The notes: a model not told the origin generated them from the letters alone. Counted from the stretch's first letter, positions 8,661-17,129 are shown. The stretch is DNA of 64,000 bases from Saccharopolyspora shandongensis (GCF_900106995.1 NZ_FNOK01000041.1:22194-86193); one strand, 5' to 3'. Numbers and translations are program-made.

Positions 8661-9278
8661 CTACGGGCGCAGGGACGCGATGAGCAGATCGGCGAACTGC
8701 TCGCCGACCTCCTCGCCGGTGAGCTTGCCGTCCTTGCGGAACCAGGTGCCGAGGTGGTGCACCGCGCCGAAGAAGAAGTCGACCACCAGATCGGCGGCCT
8801 TGTCCTCGCGGAACACCCCGGAGCGCTGGCCCTCCTCGATCAACGCCCGCACCCGCTCGTGGTAGCGCCGCCGCTGCGCCCGGACCTCGGCCTGCTTGTC
8901 CGGGTGCAGCAGGTGCATCGAGCGGAAGAAGATCACCGTGTCGTCGAGGTTCGCCGCCGTCGTGGCGACGACGTCCGCGGCGACCGCGTGCAGCCGCTCC
9001 TGCACCGGCGCCCCGCTGTCCGCCGCGCTCTCCATCCGCGCCTGCTGGACCCGCAGGACCCGCGCGTAGATCTCGTAGAGCAGGTCGTCCTTGGAGCCGA
9101 AGTAGTGGTACATCGCCCCCTTGGTGACCCCGGCCGCGTCGACGATCTGCTGCACCGAGGTCATTTCGAAGCCCTGCTCGGCGAACAACCGCGTGGCCAC
9201 GGCCAGCAACCGCTGCGGAACCGGTTCGGCGCCCACCGCCGGTCCGGCAGTAGTGCGACCGTTCGCCGACCGCGCCAT
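8661..9278 (-). CDS. TetR-family transcriptional regulator
   Basis: 205 aa. The N-terminal TetR helix-turn-helix is clear: LLAVATRLFAEQGFEMTSVQ, then IVDAAGVTKGAMYHYFGSKD at residues 20-65. The C-terminal ligand domain resembles regulators of acyl-CoA metabolism (DTVIFFRSMHLLHPDKQAEV). GGGGAGG lies 5-6 nt before the ATG. It heads the gene group containing two SDRs and an acyl-CoA ligase, so it is a plausible repressor of this catabolic cluster. Candidate operators lie at 12679-12692 and 12791-12806. Confidence 0.9.
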   Translation of the reverse strand: MARSANGRTTAGPAVGAEPVPQRLLAVATRLFAEQGFEMTSVQQIVDAAGVTKGAMYHYFGSKDDLLYEIYARVLRVQQARMESAADSGAPVQERLHAVAADVVATTAANLDDTVIFFRSMHLLHPDKQAEVRAQRRRYHERVRALIEEGQRSGVFREDKAADLVVDFFFGAVHHLGTWFRKDGKLTGEEVGEQFADLLIASLRP

Positions 9279-9349
9279 GTCAACCTCCCCTGTCGATCCG
9301 AACCCAGCGTATCGACCCGCCGGCGCGAACCGGCGGCGACACCTCCGGC

Positions 9350-10123
9350 CTACTGCACCTTGCGCTGGAGCTTCCGCATGCCCGCTTGCCAACGCTGCGG
9401 CTCGGCGGCCCGCAGCGCGTAGTAATCGGCGACCTCCGGGTGCGGCAGGATCAGGAACTCACCGCTGCCCAGCGAGTCGGCGACCACGTCGGCGACCTCC
9501 TCCGGTTCGAGCGCGCCCTTCGCGAGGATCACCTCACCGGCGTTGCTGCTGCTGCCGAGCATGTTGGTGCGCACGCCCTGCGGGCACAGGGCCTGCACCG
9601 TGATGCCCTGGTCGGCGTAGCTGATCGCCAGCCATTCGGCGAAGCCGAGCGCGGCGTGCTTGGTCACCGAATACGGCGCCGCCTTCAGCATCGTCAGCAG
9701 CCCGGCGGCCGACACGGTCGCCAGGAAGTGCCCCCGGCCCTGCTCCAGCCAATGCGGCAGCACCGCGCGGGCGGCGCGGACGTGCGCCATGACGTTGACC
9801 TCCCAGGACTGCGCCCAGGCGGCCTCGTCGGCCTCCGGCCCGCCGCCGCGGGAGATCCCGGCGTTGGCGCAGAACAGGTCGATCCGGCCGTGCTCGCCGA
9901 GCGCGGTGTCGACCAGCGCGCGCACGCCGTCCTCGCCCGCCGCGTCGCCGGGCACCGCCGTCCCGCCGACCTCGGCGGCCACCTGCCGCACCGCGTCGGC
10001 GTCCACATCGCCCAGCACGACCTTCGCCCCGGATGCCGCGAACTTCCGGGCCATCGCCGCGCCGATGCCGTTGCCGGCACCGGTGATCACCACGACCGCA
10101 TCAGCGAGCTGCAACTCGCACAC
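9350..10123 (-). CDS. SDR-family oxidoreductase
   Basis: 257 aa. VITGAGNGIGAAMARKF at residues 10-26 binds the nicotinamide cofactor. NAGISRG follows near 90, then the catalytic Ser/Tyr/Lys region with YSVTKHAALGFAEW near 153. The end (RAAEPQRWQAGMRKLQRKV) is longer than in FabG and typical of hydroxyacyl or steroid-type SDRs. The start is a GTG with GGGAAGGG just upstream. It follows the next SDR on the same strand across a gap that holds a perfect 22-nt palindrome. Confidence 0.87.
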   Translation of the reverse strand: MCELQLADAVVVITGAGNGIGAAMARKFAASGAKVVLGDVDADAVRQVAAEVGGTAVPGDAAGEDGVRALVDTALGEHGRIDLFCANAGISRGGGPEADEAAWAQSWEVNVMAHVRAARAVLPHWLEQGRGHFLATVSAAGLLTMLKAAPYSVTKHAALGFAEWLAISYADQGITVQALCPQGVRTNMLGSSSNAGEVILAKGALEPEEVADVVADSLGSGEFLILPHPEVADYYALRAAEPQRWQAGMRKLQRKVQ

Positions 10124-10157
10124 CGCCCTTCCCAAGTCTGGTTCCGCTTCCGCCAAC

Positions 10158-10179
10158 GGCGATTTCGCGCGAAATCGCC
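10158..10179. repeat. Palindromic motif GATTTCGCGCGAAATC, copy 1
   Basis: A perfect 22-nt palindrome (GGC-GATTTCGCGCGAAATC-GCC without hyphens). The same core recurs at 51222-51239, with decayed forms near 51184 and 30663. Confidence 0.8.
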
Positions 10180-10185
10180 ACGAGC

Positions 10186-10941
10186 TCACACACCGCCCCT
10201 CAGGGTCACACCGCCGTCGAGCACCAGGACCTGCCCCGTGATCCAGGATGCCTCGTCGGAGAGCAGGAACGCCGCCGCACCGCTGACGTCGGCCGGAATT
10301 CCCAGTCGCTTCAAGGGATAACCCGCCGCGACCTCGTCCTCCTTGTCCTCGTACAGCGCGGTGGCGAACTTCGTCTTCACCACTGCCGGGGCGACGCCGT
10401 TGACCCGGACGTCCGGGCCGAGTTCCACCGCGAGGTCCTTGGTGATGTACGCCAGCATCGCCTTGGTGGCGCCGTAGAAGCCGATGCCCGGCGCGGGCCG
10501 CAGACCGGCCACCGAGGACACGTTGAGCACCGAGCCGCCGTGCTCCTTCATCCACGCCTTGTACACCTGCTGGGTCCACGCCAGCGCCGCGAGCACGTTG
10601 ACCTCGAAGGTCTTGCGCGCGATGCCGTGCTCCAGCTCGACCAGCGGGCCGTAGGCGGGGTTGATGCCGGTGTTGTTGACCAGCATGTCCACCCGGCCGA
10701 AGGTCTCCACGGTCTTGGCGACCGCTTCCGCCTGGTGCTCCGCGTCGTCGGCCTTGCCCGCGATGCCGAGCGCGTTCTCGGCTCCGCCGAGGCCCTGCAC
10801 CGCCTCCGCCAGCGGCTCGGGCTTGCGGGCGGTCAGGGTGACCTTCGCGCCCTCGGACACCAGGCGCTCGGCGATGGCCAGGCCGATGCCGCGGCTGGCG
10901 CCGGTCACGATCGCCACCCGGCCGTCGAAACGCTTGCTCAT
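10186..10941 (-). CDS. SDR-family oxidoreductase (FabG-like)
   Basis: 251 aa. AIVTGASRGIGLAIAERL at the N-terminus, LVNNTGINP near residue 90 (Thr replaces Ala in the usual NNAG), VSSVAG near 143, YGATKAMLAYITKDLA near 155, and a C-terminal ITGQVLVLDGGVTL. The ribosome site is GAGGAAGG before the ATG. The first of at least two co-directional SDR genes, directly downstream of the acyl-CoA ligase and probably cotranscribed with it. Confidence 0.9.
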   Translation of the reverse strand: MSKRFDGRVAIVTGASRGIGLAIAERLVSEGAKVTLTARKPEPLAEAVQGLGGAENALGIAGKADDAEHQAEAVAKTVETFGRVDMLVNNTGINPAYGPLVELEHGIARKTFEVNVLAALAWTQQVYKAWMKEHGGSVLNVSSVAGLRPAPGIGFYGATKAMLAYITKDLAVELGPDVRVNGVAPAVVKTKFATALYEDKEDEVAAGYPLKRLGIPADVSGAAAFLLSDEASWITGQVLVLDGGVTLRGGV

Positions 10942-10984
10942 GAATTTCCTTCCTCTCCAGGCACTTCCGGTGTCGAACGGCCCG

Positions 10985-12661
10985 TCACCGCGCAGCGGCT
11001 CGGGCGGTGTCCCGCAGTTCGCGGCGCAGGATCTTGCCGGTCGCGGTCTTGGGCAGCTCGTCGAGGATCTCGATGCTGCGCGGGTACTTGTACGCGGCGA
11101 GCTGCCGCTTGCAGTGGGCCACGAGCTCCTCGGCGGTGGCCGACGCGCCCGCGCTCAGGCTGACGTAGGCCTTGACCGTCTCGCCCCGGTAGGAGTCCGG
11201 CACGCCGACGACGGCGACCTCCCGCACCGCGGGGTGTCCGTAGAGGACGTCCTCCACCTCGCGCGGCCAGACCTTGAAGCCGGAGGCGTTGATCATGTCC
11301 TTCTTGCGGTCCACGACGTAGAACCAGCCCTGCGCGTCCATGAACCCGACGTCGCCGGTGTGCAACCGGCCGCCGCGGATGCCCGCCGCGGTCTCCTCGG
11401 GCTTGTTCCAGTAGGACGGCACCACCATGGGCCCGTCGACGACGATCTCGCCGACCTCGCCGACCGGCAGGTCCTGCCCGGCGTCGTCGACGATGCGCAG
11501 CACGGTGTTGTAGGTGGGCACGCCGACGCTGAGCGTGCCCGACTCCTCGTCGACCGGCGCCTCCAGGTGCGCGGGCACCGACGTCGCCGTCGCGGTCGTC
11601 TCGGTCAGGCCGTAGCCGTTGCGGATGTAGTGGCCGTACCGCGCGCGGAAGTCCTCGACGACCGCCGACGGCAGCGGCGCGCCGCCGGAATACACCAGCT
11701 CCAGCGAGGAGAAGTGGTCGGCGGTCACGTCCGGGTGGTTCATCAGGGCCATGTACGCGGTGGACGGGCCGACCATGTAGCAGGGCCGGTGCTCGGCCAG
11801 CGCGTCGAGCACCACGCCGGGCTCGAAGCGGTACACCAGGTCGAGCTGCCTGCCCAGCGCCAGCGCGGCGCCGAGCTCGCAGACCAGGCCGGTGATGTGG
11901 AACAGCGGCGCGAGCCCGAAGATCCCGTTGCCGCCGAGCTTCTCGACGCGGATCCGCATGCCTTCGGCGTTGAACACGACGTTGCCGTGCGTGTTGGTGG
12001 CGCCCTTGGGCACGCCGCTGGTCCCCGAGGTGTAGACGAGCAGCGCGACGTCCGAGCTCGACAGCTCGACCTCCGGCGGCCGCCGGCCGGCGTGCGCCCG
12101 CGCGACCGCCAGCAGGTCCGCGCAGCCGGCGGCCGGGCGGCGTTCGAGCTCGGCGAACAGCCGCGGGTCGTGGCGGGTCTGCAGGTCGAGCTCGCTGGTG
12201 GTGATCGCGACCCGCACCCCGGCGGGGCCGGCGAGCTCGCCGAGGACGTCGTGCCAGCCCTGCTCGGAGGAGACGACCGCGGCCGGCCGCGCGTCGGCGA
12301 GGATCTTGGTCAGCTCGCGGCTCCGGTACATCGGGTTGAGCGGCACCACGATCGCGCCGGCCTTCCAGCCGGCCAGCAGCGCGATCGCGAACTGCGGCAC
12401 GTTCTGCAGGTACAGCGCCACCCGGTCGCCCGGGCCGACGCCCTGTTCGACGAGGTGGCACGCCAGGCCGTCGCTGAGCTCGTCGAGTTCCCGGTAGCTG
12501 AGCCTGCCGTCGAAGTAGGTGATGGCCACGCGATCCGGATGGTCCCGGCGGGCCGCGGCGAACAGTTCGAGCAGGGTGCCCATCCGCGGCTCGAACGCTG
12601 CGGGCACATCGCCGTTGTAGAGCGCCAGCCAAGGCCGTTCGTCGTACGCGCTGCCCAACAC
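10985..12661 (-). CDS. AMP-forming acyl-CoA ligase (class I adenylate-forming)
   Basis: 558 aa; activates a carboxylic acid to its CoA thioester. Motifs in order: phosphate loop LLVYTSGTSGVPKGAT near residue 195, NGYGLTETTA near 345, the hinge segment TGDVGFMDAQGWFYVVDRKK near 435, and the catalytic lysine in PKTATGKILRREL near 535. It starts at a GTG with GGAGG 4-5 nt away. It probably supplies CoA substrates to the ACAD/SDR/MaoC enzymes of the cluster. The divergent gap to the chitinase carries TetR-like inverted repeats. Confidence 0.9.
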   Translation of the reverse strand: MLGSAYDERPWLALYNGDVPAAFEPRMGTLLELFAAARRDHPDRVAITYFDGRLSYRELDELSDGLACHLVEQGVGPGDRVALYLQNVPQFAIALLAGWKAGAIVVPLNPMYRSRELTKILADARPAAVVSSEQGWHDVLGELAGPAGVRVAITTSELDLQTRHDPRLFAELERRPAAGCADLLAVARAHAGRRPPEVELSSSDVALLVYTSGTSGVPKGATNTHGNVVFNAEGMRIRVEKLGGNGIFGLAPLFHITGLVCELGAALALGRQLDLVYRFEPGVVLDALAEHRPCYMVGPSTAYMALMNHPDVTADHFSSLELVYSGGAPLPSAVVEDFRARYGHYIRNGYGLTETTATATSVPAHLEAPVDEESGTLSVGVPTYNTVLRIVDDAGQDLPVGEVGEIVVDGPMVVPSYWNKPEETAAGIRGGRLHTGDVGFMDAQGWFYVVDRKKDMINASGFKVWPREVEDVLYGHPAVREVAVVGVPDSYRGETVKAYVSLSAGASATAEELVAHCKRQLAAYKYPRSIEILDELPKTATGKILRRELRDTARAAAR

Positions 12662-12678
12662 GCCACCTCCACGTTGAG

Positions 12679-12692
12679 ACCGACCAGTCGGT
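12679..12692. promoter_or_regulatory. Candidate TetR-type operator upstream of the ligase
   Basis: ACCGAC-CA-GTCGGT is a perfect 6-bp inverted repeat with a 2-bp spacer, the shape bound by many FadR/KstR-like TetR proteins. It lies 18 nt before the ligase GTG, where a repressor would block transcription. Confidence 0.5.
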
Positions 12693-12790
12693 ACGTCCAG
12701 TCAACGGCCCGCGCCCCGTCTCGTCAACCCTCGGCGGCATGCCGTGCTCCGACCGGCGCAACTCCCGCGTCGCAACCTCGCCAAAACCTT

Positions 12791-12806
12791 GACCGGACAA
12801 CTGGTC
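12791..12806. promoter_or_regulatory. Second, imperfect inverted repeat in the ligase/chitinase gap
   Basis: GACCGG-ACAA-CTGGTC has 5 of 6 pairs matching. It resembles the site at 12679 only in its GACC/GGTC ends, so a shared regulator is speculative. Confidence 0.3.
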
Positions 12807-12856
12807 CAGTCCATTTTTCGAGGACATCATCCGGCTCTCACCCCACGGAGGCCCGC

Positions 12857-13837
12857 ATGACCAGACGACTGGCCGCGCTCGCCGCGGCCGCCCTCGCCAC
12901 CGCACTCGCGTTCGCACCGGCCGGCTCCGCCGCCACCCCGGAGGCAGTGCCCAACCACCACCTCACCGGGTACTGGCAGAACTTCGTCAACGGCGCCAAG
13001 CCGCTGAAGATCAGCGACATCTCGGCGAACTACGACGTCATCGCACTGGCCTTCGGCAACGCCGATCCGGCCAAACCCGGTGCGGTCACCTTCAATGTCG
13101 ACCCTGAGCTGTCCAGCGCACTCGGCGGCTACACGGACGAGCAACTCAAAGCTGACATCGCCGCGAAGAAGGCCGAGGGCAAGTCGTTCGCGCTGTCCAT
13201 CGGCGGCGAAAGGGGAAACGTCGATCTGGGTAGCGAAGCGAACGTCGCAAATTTCGTCGACTCTGTTGGAAAAATTTTAACCGATTACGGAATCAATGGG
13301 TTAGATATTGACTTGGAGCACGGCCTCAACGTCGCCAACACGACCAGCGCGATCCGCCAGCTGCGCGAACGCGTCGGCGACGGATTCGTGCTCACCATGG
13401 CGCCGCAGACCCTCGACGTGCAGCCCGGCGGCTCCTACCTGCAGCTCATCGAGAACGTCAAGGACATCCTCACCGTCGTGCACACCCAGTACTACAACTC
13501 GGGCTCGATGAACGGCTGCGACGGCCAGGTCTACAGCCAGGGCTCGGTCGACTTCATCACCGCACAGGCGTGCACCCTGCTGCAGACGCTGCGCCCGGAC
13601 CAGGTTTCACTGGGCCTACCGGCGACCGCCTCGGCGGCCGGTAGCGGGTACGTCGATCCATCGATCGTCAACAACGCGCTGAGCTGCCTGGCCGCCGGCA
13701 CCGACTGCGGCCAGTACACCCCGGACCAGCCGCGCCCCGAGATCGGCGGCGTGATGACCTGGTCGATCAACTGGGACGCCAGCAGCGGCAACGCTTTCTC
13801 CGATCCGGTTCGGACCCATTTGGACAGCCTGCCGTAG
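12857..13837 (+). CDS. Secreted GH18 family chitinase/endoglycosidase
   Basis: 326 aa with a Sec signal peptide (MTRRLAALAAAALATALAFA, cleavage near Ala29). A single GH18 barrel follows: LTGYWQNFVNG at the first strand, KSFALSIGG near residue 115, and GLDIDLE near 150 carrying the catalytic Glu of the DxxDxDxE motif (the first Asp is Asn). MTWSINWD closes the barrel near 300. There is no chitin-binding module. GGAG precedes the ATG. The stretch at 13262-13318 is AT-rich with two TTA codons (13277, 13301), unlike its surroundings, and encodes the catalytic strand. Confidence 0.9.
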   Translation: MTRRLAALAAAALATALAFAPAGSAATPEAVPNHHLTGYWQNFVNGAKPLKISDISANYDVIALAFGNADPAKPGAVTFNVDPELSSALGGYTDEQLKADIAAKKAEGKSFALSIGGERGNVDLGSEANVANFVDSVGKILTDYGINGLDIDLEHGLNVANTTSAIRQLRERVGDGFVLTMAPQTLDVQPGGSYLQLIENVKDILTVVHTQYYNSGSMNGCDGQVYSQGSVDFITAQACTLLQTLRPDQVSLGLPATASAAGSGYVDPSIVNNALSCLAAGTDCGQYTPDQPRPEIGGVMTWSINWDASSGNAFSDPVRTHLDSLP

Positions 13838-13845
13838 CCGAGTCC

Positions 13846-13903
13846 GACTCCGGTCGGGGTCTTCAGATCCACGATCACGCCAAAGAACACCCCGACCGGA
13901 GTC
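13846..13903 (+). terminator. Terminator-like hairpin behind the chitinase gene
   Basis: Perfect 15-bp arms (13846-13860 and 13889-13903) around a 28-nt loop, 8 nt after the chitinase stop. No T-run. Confidence 0.65.
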
Positions 13904-14007
13904 AGCAGATCGTCACGTTGCGCAATCCACCTGCTACGACAAGTGATATTTGGCACCGGGCGCACGTTCGCGCACACATTTCCCGAATCCCGCGCTACCC
14001 TGGAGTC

Positions 14008-14592
14008 ATGTCAGCCGCGCTGGAGACCGTGTTGGCACGAGCCGGTTTAAAGGTCACCGCCAACGAATTCCTGACCCTGGTCGAGGACGCCGCGAAGAAG
14101 CTCACCTCGCCGCAGGTGGACCCGGGCGCGCACTTCACCGAGACGGAGCGACGTGCGCTCACCGAAGCAGGCCTGGACCTGACGCCGCTGAGCGACTCCG
14201 AAGTCGACGCCCGGGCGCGGACCGTCGCCGAGCAGGCGGTGCTGCGCGACACCGCGCTCTCGGTCAACCAGGCCGCGGACCGCGTGGGAGTGGACAGCAG
14301 CCGGATCCGCCACCGCATCAGCGAACGACGGCTGATCGGGTGGAAGGACCGCGGCGGATGGCGGCTGCCCGCGTGGCAGTTCAGCGACACCGACGTGCTG
14401 CCCGGCCTGGACGCCGTGCTCGCGCTGATGCCCGCCGACCAGCCGGCGCTCGTGCTGGCCAACTTCATGACCACGCCGCAGGAGGACCTCGAAATCGGGG
14501 ACCGGCCGGCGAGCCCGCGCGAGTGGCTGCTGGCCGGCGGCGATCCGCAGCGGGTCGCCGAGCTCGCCGCCACCATCGGCACCCCGGCCTGA
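14008..14592 (+). CDS. Antitoxin-like HTH protein paired with RES toxin
   Basis: 194 aa. An N-terminal region of unknown fold (about residues 1-85) is followed by an HTH segment LSVNQAADRVGVDSSRIRHR near 90-110. The C-terminal end, PREWLLAGGDPQRVAELA near 172-190, resembles the DUF2384 (MbcA/Xre) antitoxin tail that blocks RES toxins. The start is an ATG with TGGAG upstream. It ends 40 nt before the RES gene, the standard antitoxin-first order of RES/Xre modules. It probably also represses its own operon. Confidence 0.7.
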   Translation: MSAALETVLARAGLKVTANEFLTLVEDAAKKLTSPQVDPGAHFTETERRALTEAGLDLTPLSDSEVDARARTVAEQAVLRDTALSVNQAADRVGVDSSRIRHRISERRLIGWKDRGGWRLPAWQFSDTDVLPGLDAVLALMPADQPALVLANFMTTPQEDLEIGDRPASPREWLLAGGDPQRVAELAATIGTPA

Positions 14593-14632
14593 GCGCACTC
14601 CCCAACCTTCGAGACCCCAACCCAGGACCTCC

Positions 14633-15289
14633 ATGGCACGGCTACCACAGCCGCCTGCGCCCGCTGCGCTGCAGGCGATGCTCCGGCGGACCGAAGACGT
14701 GATCGCGGTCCCCGCGGGCACTCGCCTCGTGCGCGTGTTCACCTCCGGGGGCAACCACCCGCAGCAGTGGAACAGCTTCCGCTACGCCGGCCCGCTGCCG
14801 CACGCCCGGTTCGACCCGCACCTGCCCAACACCCAGGGCGGCCCGACGGTCACCCGGGAGCACGGCGTGCTGTACTTCTCGCTGTCGGTGCAGACCTGCA
14901 TCGCCGAGGTCTACCAGGCGACCTCCACAGTGGATCGCCGGACGCGCAGCCCGCACCTGGTGCTGTTCCGTCCACGTCGGACGCTCCGGCTGCTGGACCT
15001 GACCGGCCTGTGGCCCACCCGGGCCGGGGCCTCGCAGGCGATCAGCAGCGGCCCCAAACTCCGCACCCAGGCGTGGGCCCGCGGCATCCGCGCGGCCTAC
15101 CCGGAACTCGACGGCCTCTGGTACCGGTCCTCGATGGACGCGGGGAACCCGTCGCTGTGCCTGTGGGACCCGCCGGCGGCAACGGCGCTCCCGGATTCCC
15201 CGGACGTCCTGTTGCCCCTGAGCCACCCGGGACTGGACGTCCCACTGGGACGAGTCTGCAAAGAACTGAGCTACACCCTGCTCGACTGA
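14633..15289 (+). CDS. RES-domain toxin (NAD+-degrading family)
   Basis: 218 aa. RES family landmarks: the Arg in LVRVFTSGG near residue 28, the Glu in VLYFSLSVQTCIAEVYQ near 90, and the Ser in GLWYRSSMDAGNPSLCLWD near 175. RES toxins such as MbcT deplete NAD+ by phosphorolysis or hydrolysis. Located directly downstream of its HTH partner. The RBS is weak (AGGACC), which would keep toxin lower than antitoxin. The stop faces repeat copy C, which belongs to the opposite strand. Confidence 0.8.
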   Translation: MARLPQPPAPAALQAMLRRTEDVIAVPAGTRLVRVFTSGGNHPQQWNSFRYAGPLPHARFDPHLPNTQGGPTVTREHGVLYFSLSVQTCIAEVYQATSTVDRRTRSPHLVLFRPRRTLRLLDLTGLWPTRAGASQAISSGPKLRTQAWARGIRAAYPELDGLWYRSSMDAGNPSLCLWDPPAATALPDSPDVLLPLSHPGLDVPLGRVCKELSYTLLD

Positions 15290-15360
15290 CCCATGTGCGT
15301 TTTGTTGCCATAGCGGCTGTTTTGAATGTGGTGACCTGCGGTGCGGTAGGGCGGGTTGTT

Positions 15361-15570
15361 GTCTTTGAAGCGGCGCAGCCGCTTAGCCCACCCTCGCAAC
15401 TTGCACCGCCGCGGGTTCACGGCGCCCACCCCTCCGGGGTTCTCCCAGCGAGGACAGCCCCGACGTGGTGAATTGGTCATTCATGATGTCGGGGATCCCA
15501 CAGCGAGAAGACCGCAGCAACTCCCGCAGGGGGCCGCCACCCGCACCGCCACGCAAAACGAGCCTGGAAA
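15361..15570 (-). repeat. Dispersed 3'-UTR element, copy C
   Basis: A full copy in minus orientation, beginning just past the TerC terminator. It carries GCGGGT/ACCCGC outer pairing, CCCCGAC/GTCGGGG, an apical TGAAT-GACCA-ATTCA hairpin, an ACCCC-GGA-GGGGT side hairpin and the terminal AAGCGGC/GCCGCTT stem (15368-15384). Confidence 0.88.
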
Positions 15571-15577
15571 CAAACCA

Positions 15578-15612
15578 AGTGCCCGGAGTTCTCATGTGGA
15601 ACTCCGGGCACT
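15578..15612 (-). terminator. Intrinsic terminator of the TerC gene
   Basis: A perfect 14-bp stem (AGTGCCCGGAGTTC and its complement) with a 7-nt loop, 11 nt after the TerC stop. On the minus strand it is followed by a T-rich TTGGTTTGTTT. Confidence 0.85.
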
Positions 15613-15623
15613 CGTGTTTCAGG

Positions 15624-16652
15624 TCAGGCGTTTTCGGCCGGTTCCTGTTGCTGCGACTCGGTGTCCTTCTTCGACTTCGCCAGGCTGGCCCAGGTGGTGA
15701 TGCCCAGGACCACGATGATGAAGGCCAGCGACATCCAGTTGGTGATCTCCAGCCACTCCGGCACCAGGTGGTACTCGTGGAACGCGTGCAGGATCAGCTT
15801 GATGCCGATGAACCCGAGGATCACCGCCAGGCCCACCGACAGGTAGATCAGCTTGTCCACCAGGCCGCCGAGCAGGAAGTACAGCTGCCGCAGCCCCATC
15901 AGGGCGAAAGCGTTGGCGGCGAAGACCAGGAACGGGTCCTGGGTGATGCCGAAGATCGCCGGGATCGAGTCCACCGCGAACAGCAGGTCGGCGCTGCCGA
16001 TCGCGACGATCACCACGAACATCGGCGTCAGGAGGCGCTTGCCGTCGATCTTCACGGTCGACTTGGCGCCGTGGTAGTCGTCGGTCACCGGGAACAGCTT
16101 GCGGACCCAGCGGACGACCGCGTTTTCCTTGTACTCCTCGTCCTCGTCCTTCTTGCGGACCATGCTGACCGCGGTCCAGATCAGGAACGCGCCGAAGATG
16201 AAGAAGACCCAGACGAACTTGGCGATCAGCGCAGCGCCGACCGCGATGAAGATGCCGCGCATCACCAGCGCCAGCAGGATGCCGATCAGCAGCACCCGGT
16301 GCTGGTGGATGGACGGCACCGCGAAACTGGACATGATCACCATGAAGATGAACAGGTTGTCCACGCTCAGCGAGTACTCGGTGATGTAACCGGTGAAGTA
16401 TTCGATCGCGAAGTGGGAGTCCCCGAACACCCAGACGCCGATCCCGAACAGGATCGCGCAACCGACGTAGAACACGACCCACTTGGCCGCTTCACCGGTG
16501 GTGACCTCGTGCGGCTTGCGGTCCACGATCACGAGGTCGAGCAGGAGCAGCAGGGCGAGGCCGCCGAGCGTGGCCGCCCAGATCCACCAGGGAACGTCCA
16601 GTCGATCGACTGCGGGCTGTGCCTGTTGGGCCAGCAACGTCACGGCACCCAT
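15624..16652 (-). CDS. TerC-family membrane protein (probable Mn2+ exporter)
   Basis: 342 aa, about 8-9 hydrophobic helices. TerC signatures: WAATLGGLALLLLLDLVIVD near residue 25, EYSLSVDNLFIFMVI near 90, then DLLFAVDSIPAIFGITQDPF near 210, with the membrane Asp residues thought to handle metal ions. Related proteins (Alx, YkoY) export manganese. It starts at an ATG with GGAGGTGATG. The leader carries a yybP-ykoY-like aptamer, which strongly supports a manganese role. It ends in a strong terminator followed by repeat copy C. Confidence 0.9.
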   Translation of the reverse strand: MGAVTLLAQQAQPAVDRLDVPWWIWAATLGGLALLLLLDLVIVDRKPHEVTTGEAAKWVVFYVGCAILFGIGVWVFGDSHFAIEYFTGYITEYSLSVDNLFIFMVIMSSFAVPSIHQHRVLLIGILLALVMRGIFIAVGAALIAKFVWVFFIFGAFLIWTAVSMVRKKDEDEEYKENAVVRWVRKLFPVTDDYHGAKSTVKIDGKRLLTPMFVVIVAIGSADLLFAVDSIPAIFGITQDPFLVFAANAFALMGLRQLYFLLGGLVDKLIYLSVGLAVILGFIGIKLILHAFHEYHLVPEWLEITNWMSLAFIIVVLGITTWASLAKSKKDTESQQQEPAENA

Positions 16653-16657
16653 TCATC

Positions 16658-16795
16658 ACCTCCGGTTCAGGGCATGCGCCAGGGACCGGAGGTCTCTTCC
16701 ACCGGCCTTCGGCCGGTCGACGGCACCGGGCTTGTCAGAGCAAGTTCCGTGATGACGACACCGCCGCGAAGGAATACTCCCCTCCACTTGCCAAG
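16658..16795 (-). ncRNA. yybP-ykoY-type Mn2+ riboswitch upstream of TerC
   Basis: On the minus strand the leader contains GGAGG|GGAGTA (16775-16787), then GTCGTCATCACG, an ACCGGCC-TTC-GGCCGGT hairpin, and GAAGAGA|CCTCC. These are the conserved loops and P1 stem of the yybP-ykoY class. The 3' P1 strand lies in ACCTCCGGT (16685-16693 as + strand ACCGGAGGT). It is exactly complementary to the ACCGGAGGT that forms the TerC ribosome site (16658-16666). When P1 closes on ligand binding, the anti-SD is captured and translation turns on. Recognised by eye; a covariance-model scan was not possible. Confidence 0.72.
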
Positions 16796-17129
16796 ATTGT
16801 CACTTATGCGTGGGTCCGCACACCACCCCGGGGCCGCACAAGCAACGAACATCACGTGGCGAACCGTACGGGCGACCGTCCAAGGCGGCAACGGGAGCAA
16901 ACCGGGCATCACACCGACGGCCGCACCGAGATCATTGCGTCTCACCCGATCATCGCTATGATCACCACCGCCCGGTCCCACCGGGACCGCACGCGGGGAT
17001 GCGGAGGCGACCTCTGCGGCCGGCACGACGACGTGTCCGGTTGCTGTTTGGTCTCTGGTTCATAGCGTCTTGCCTTCGCCCCCGTCTGGAACGAATCTGG
17101 TGCCGTCGTCTTCACCTAATGTCGAATGC
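16796..17129. other. Divergent gap between TerC riboswitch and the hydrolase-ABC gene
   Basis: About 330 nt with lower GC than its surroundings and no convincing gene. A small CGGTCCC-ACC-GGGACCG hairpin lies at 16973-16989. It must hold the promoters for both flanking transcription units, but I could not pin down boxes. Confidence 0.4.
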
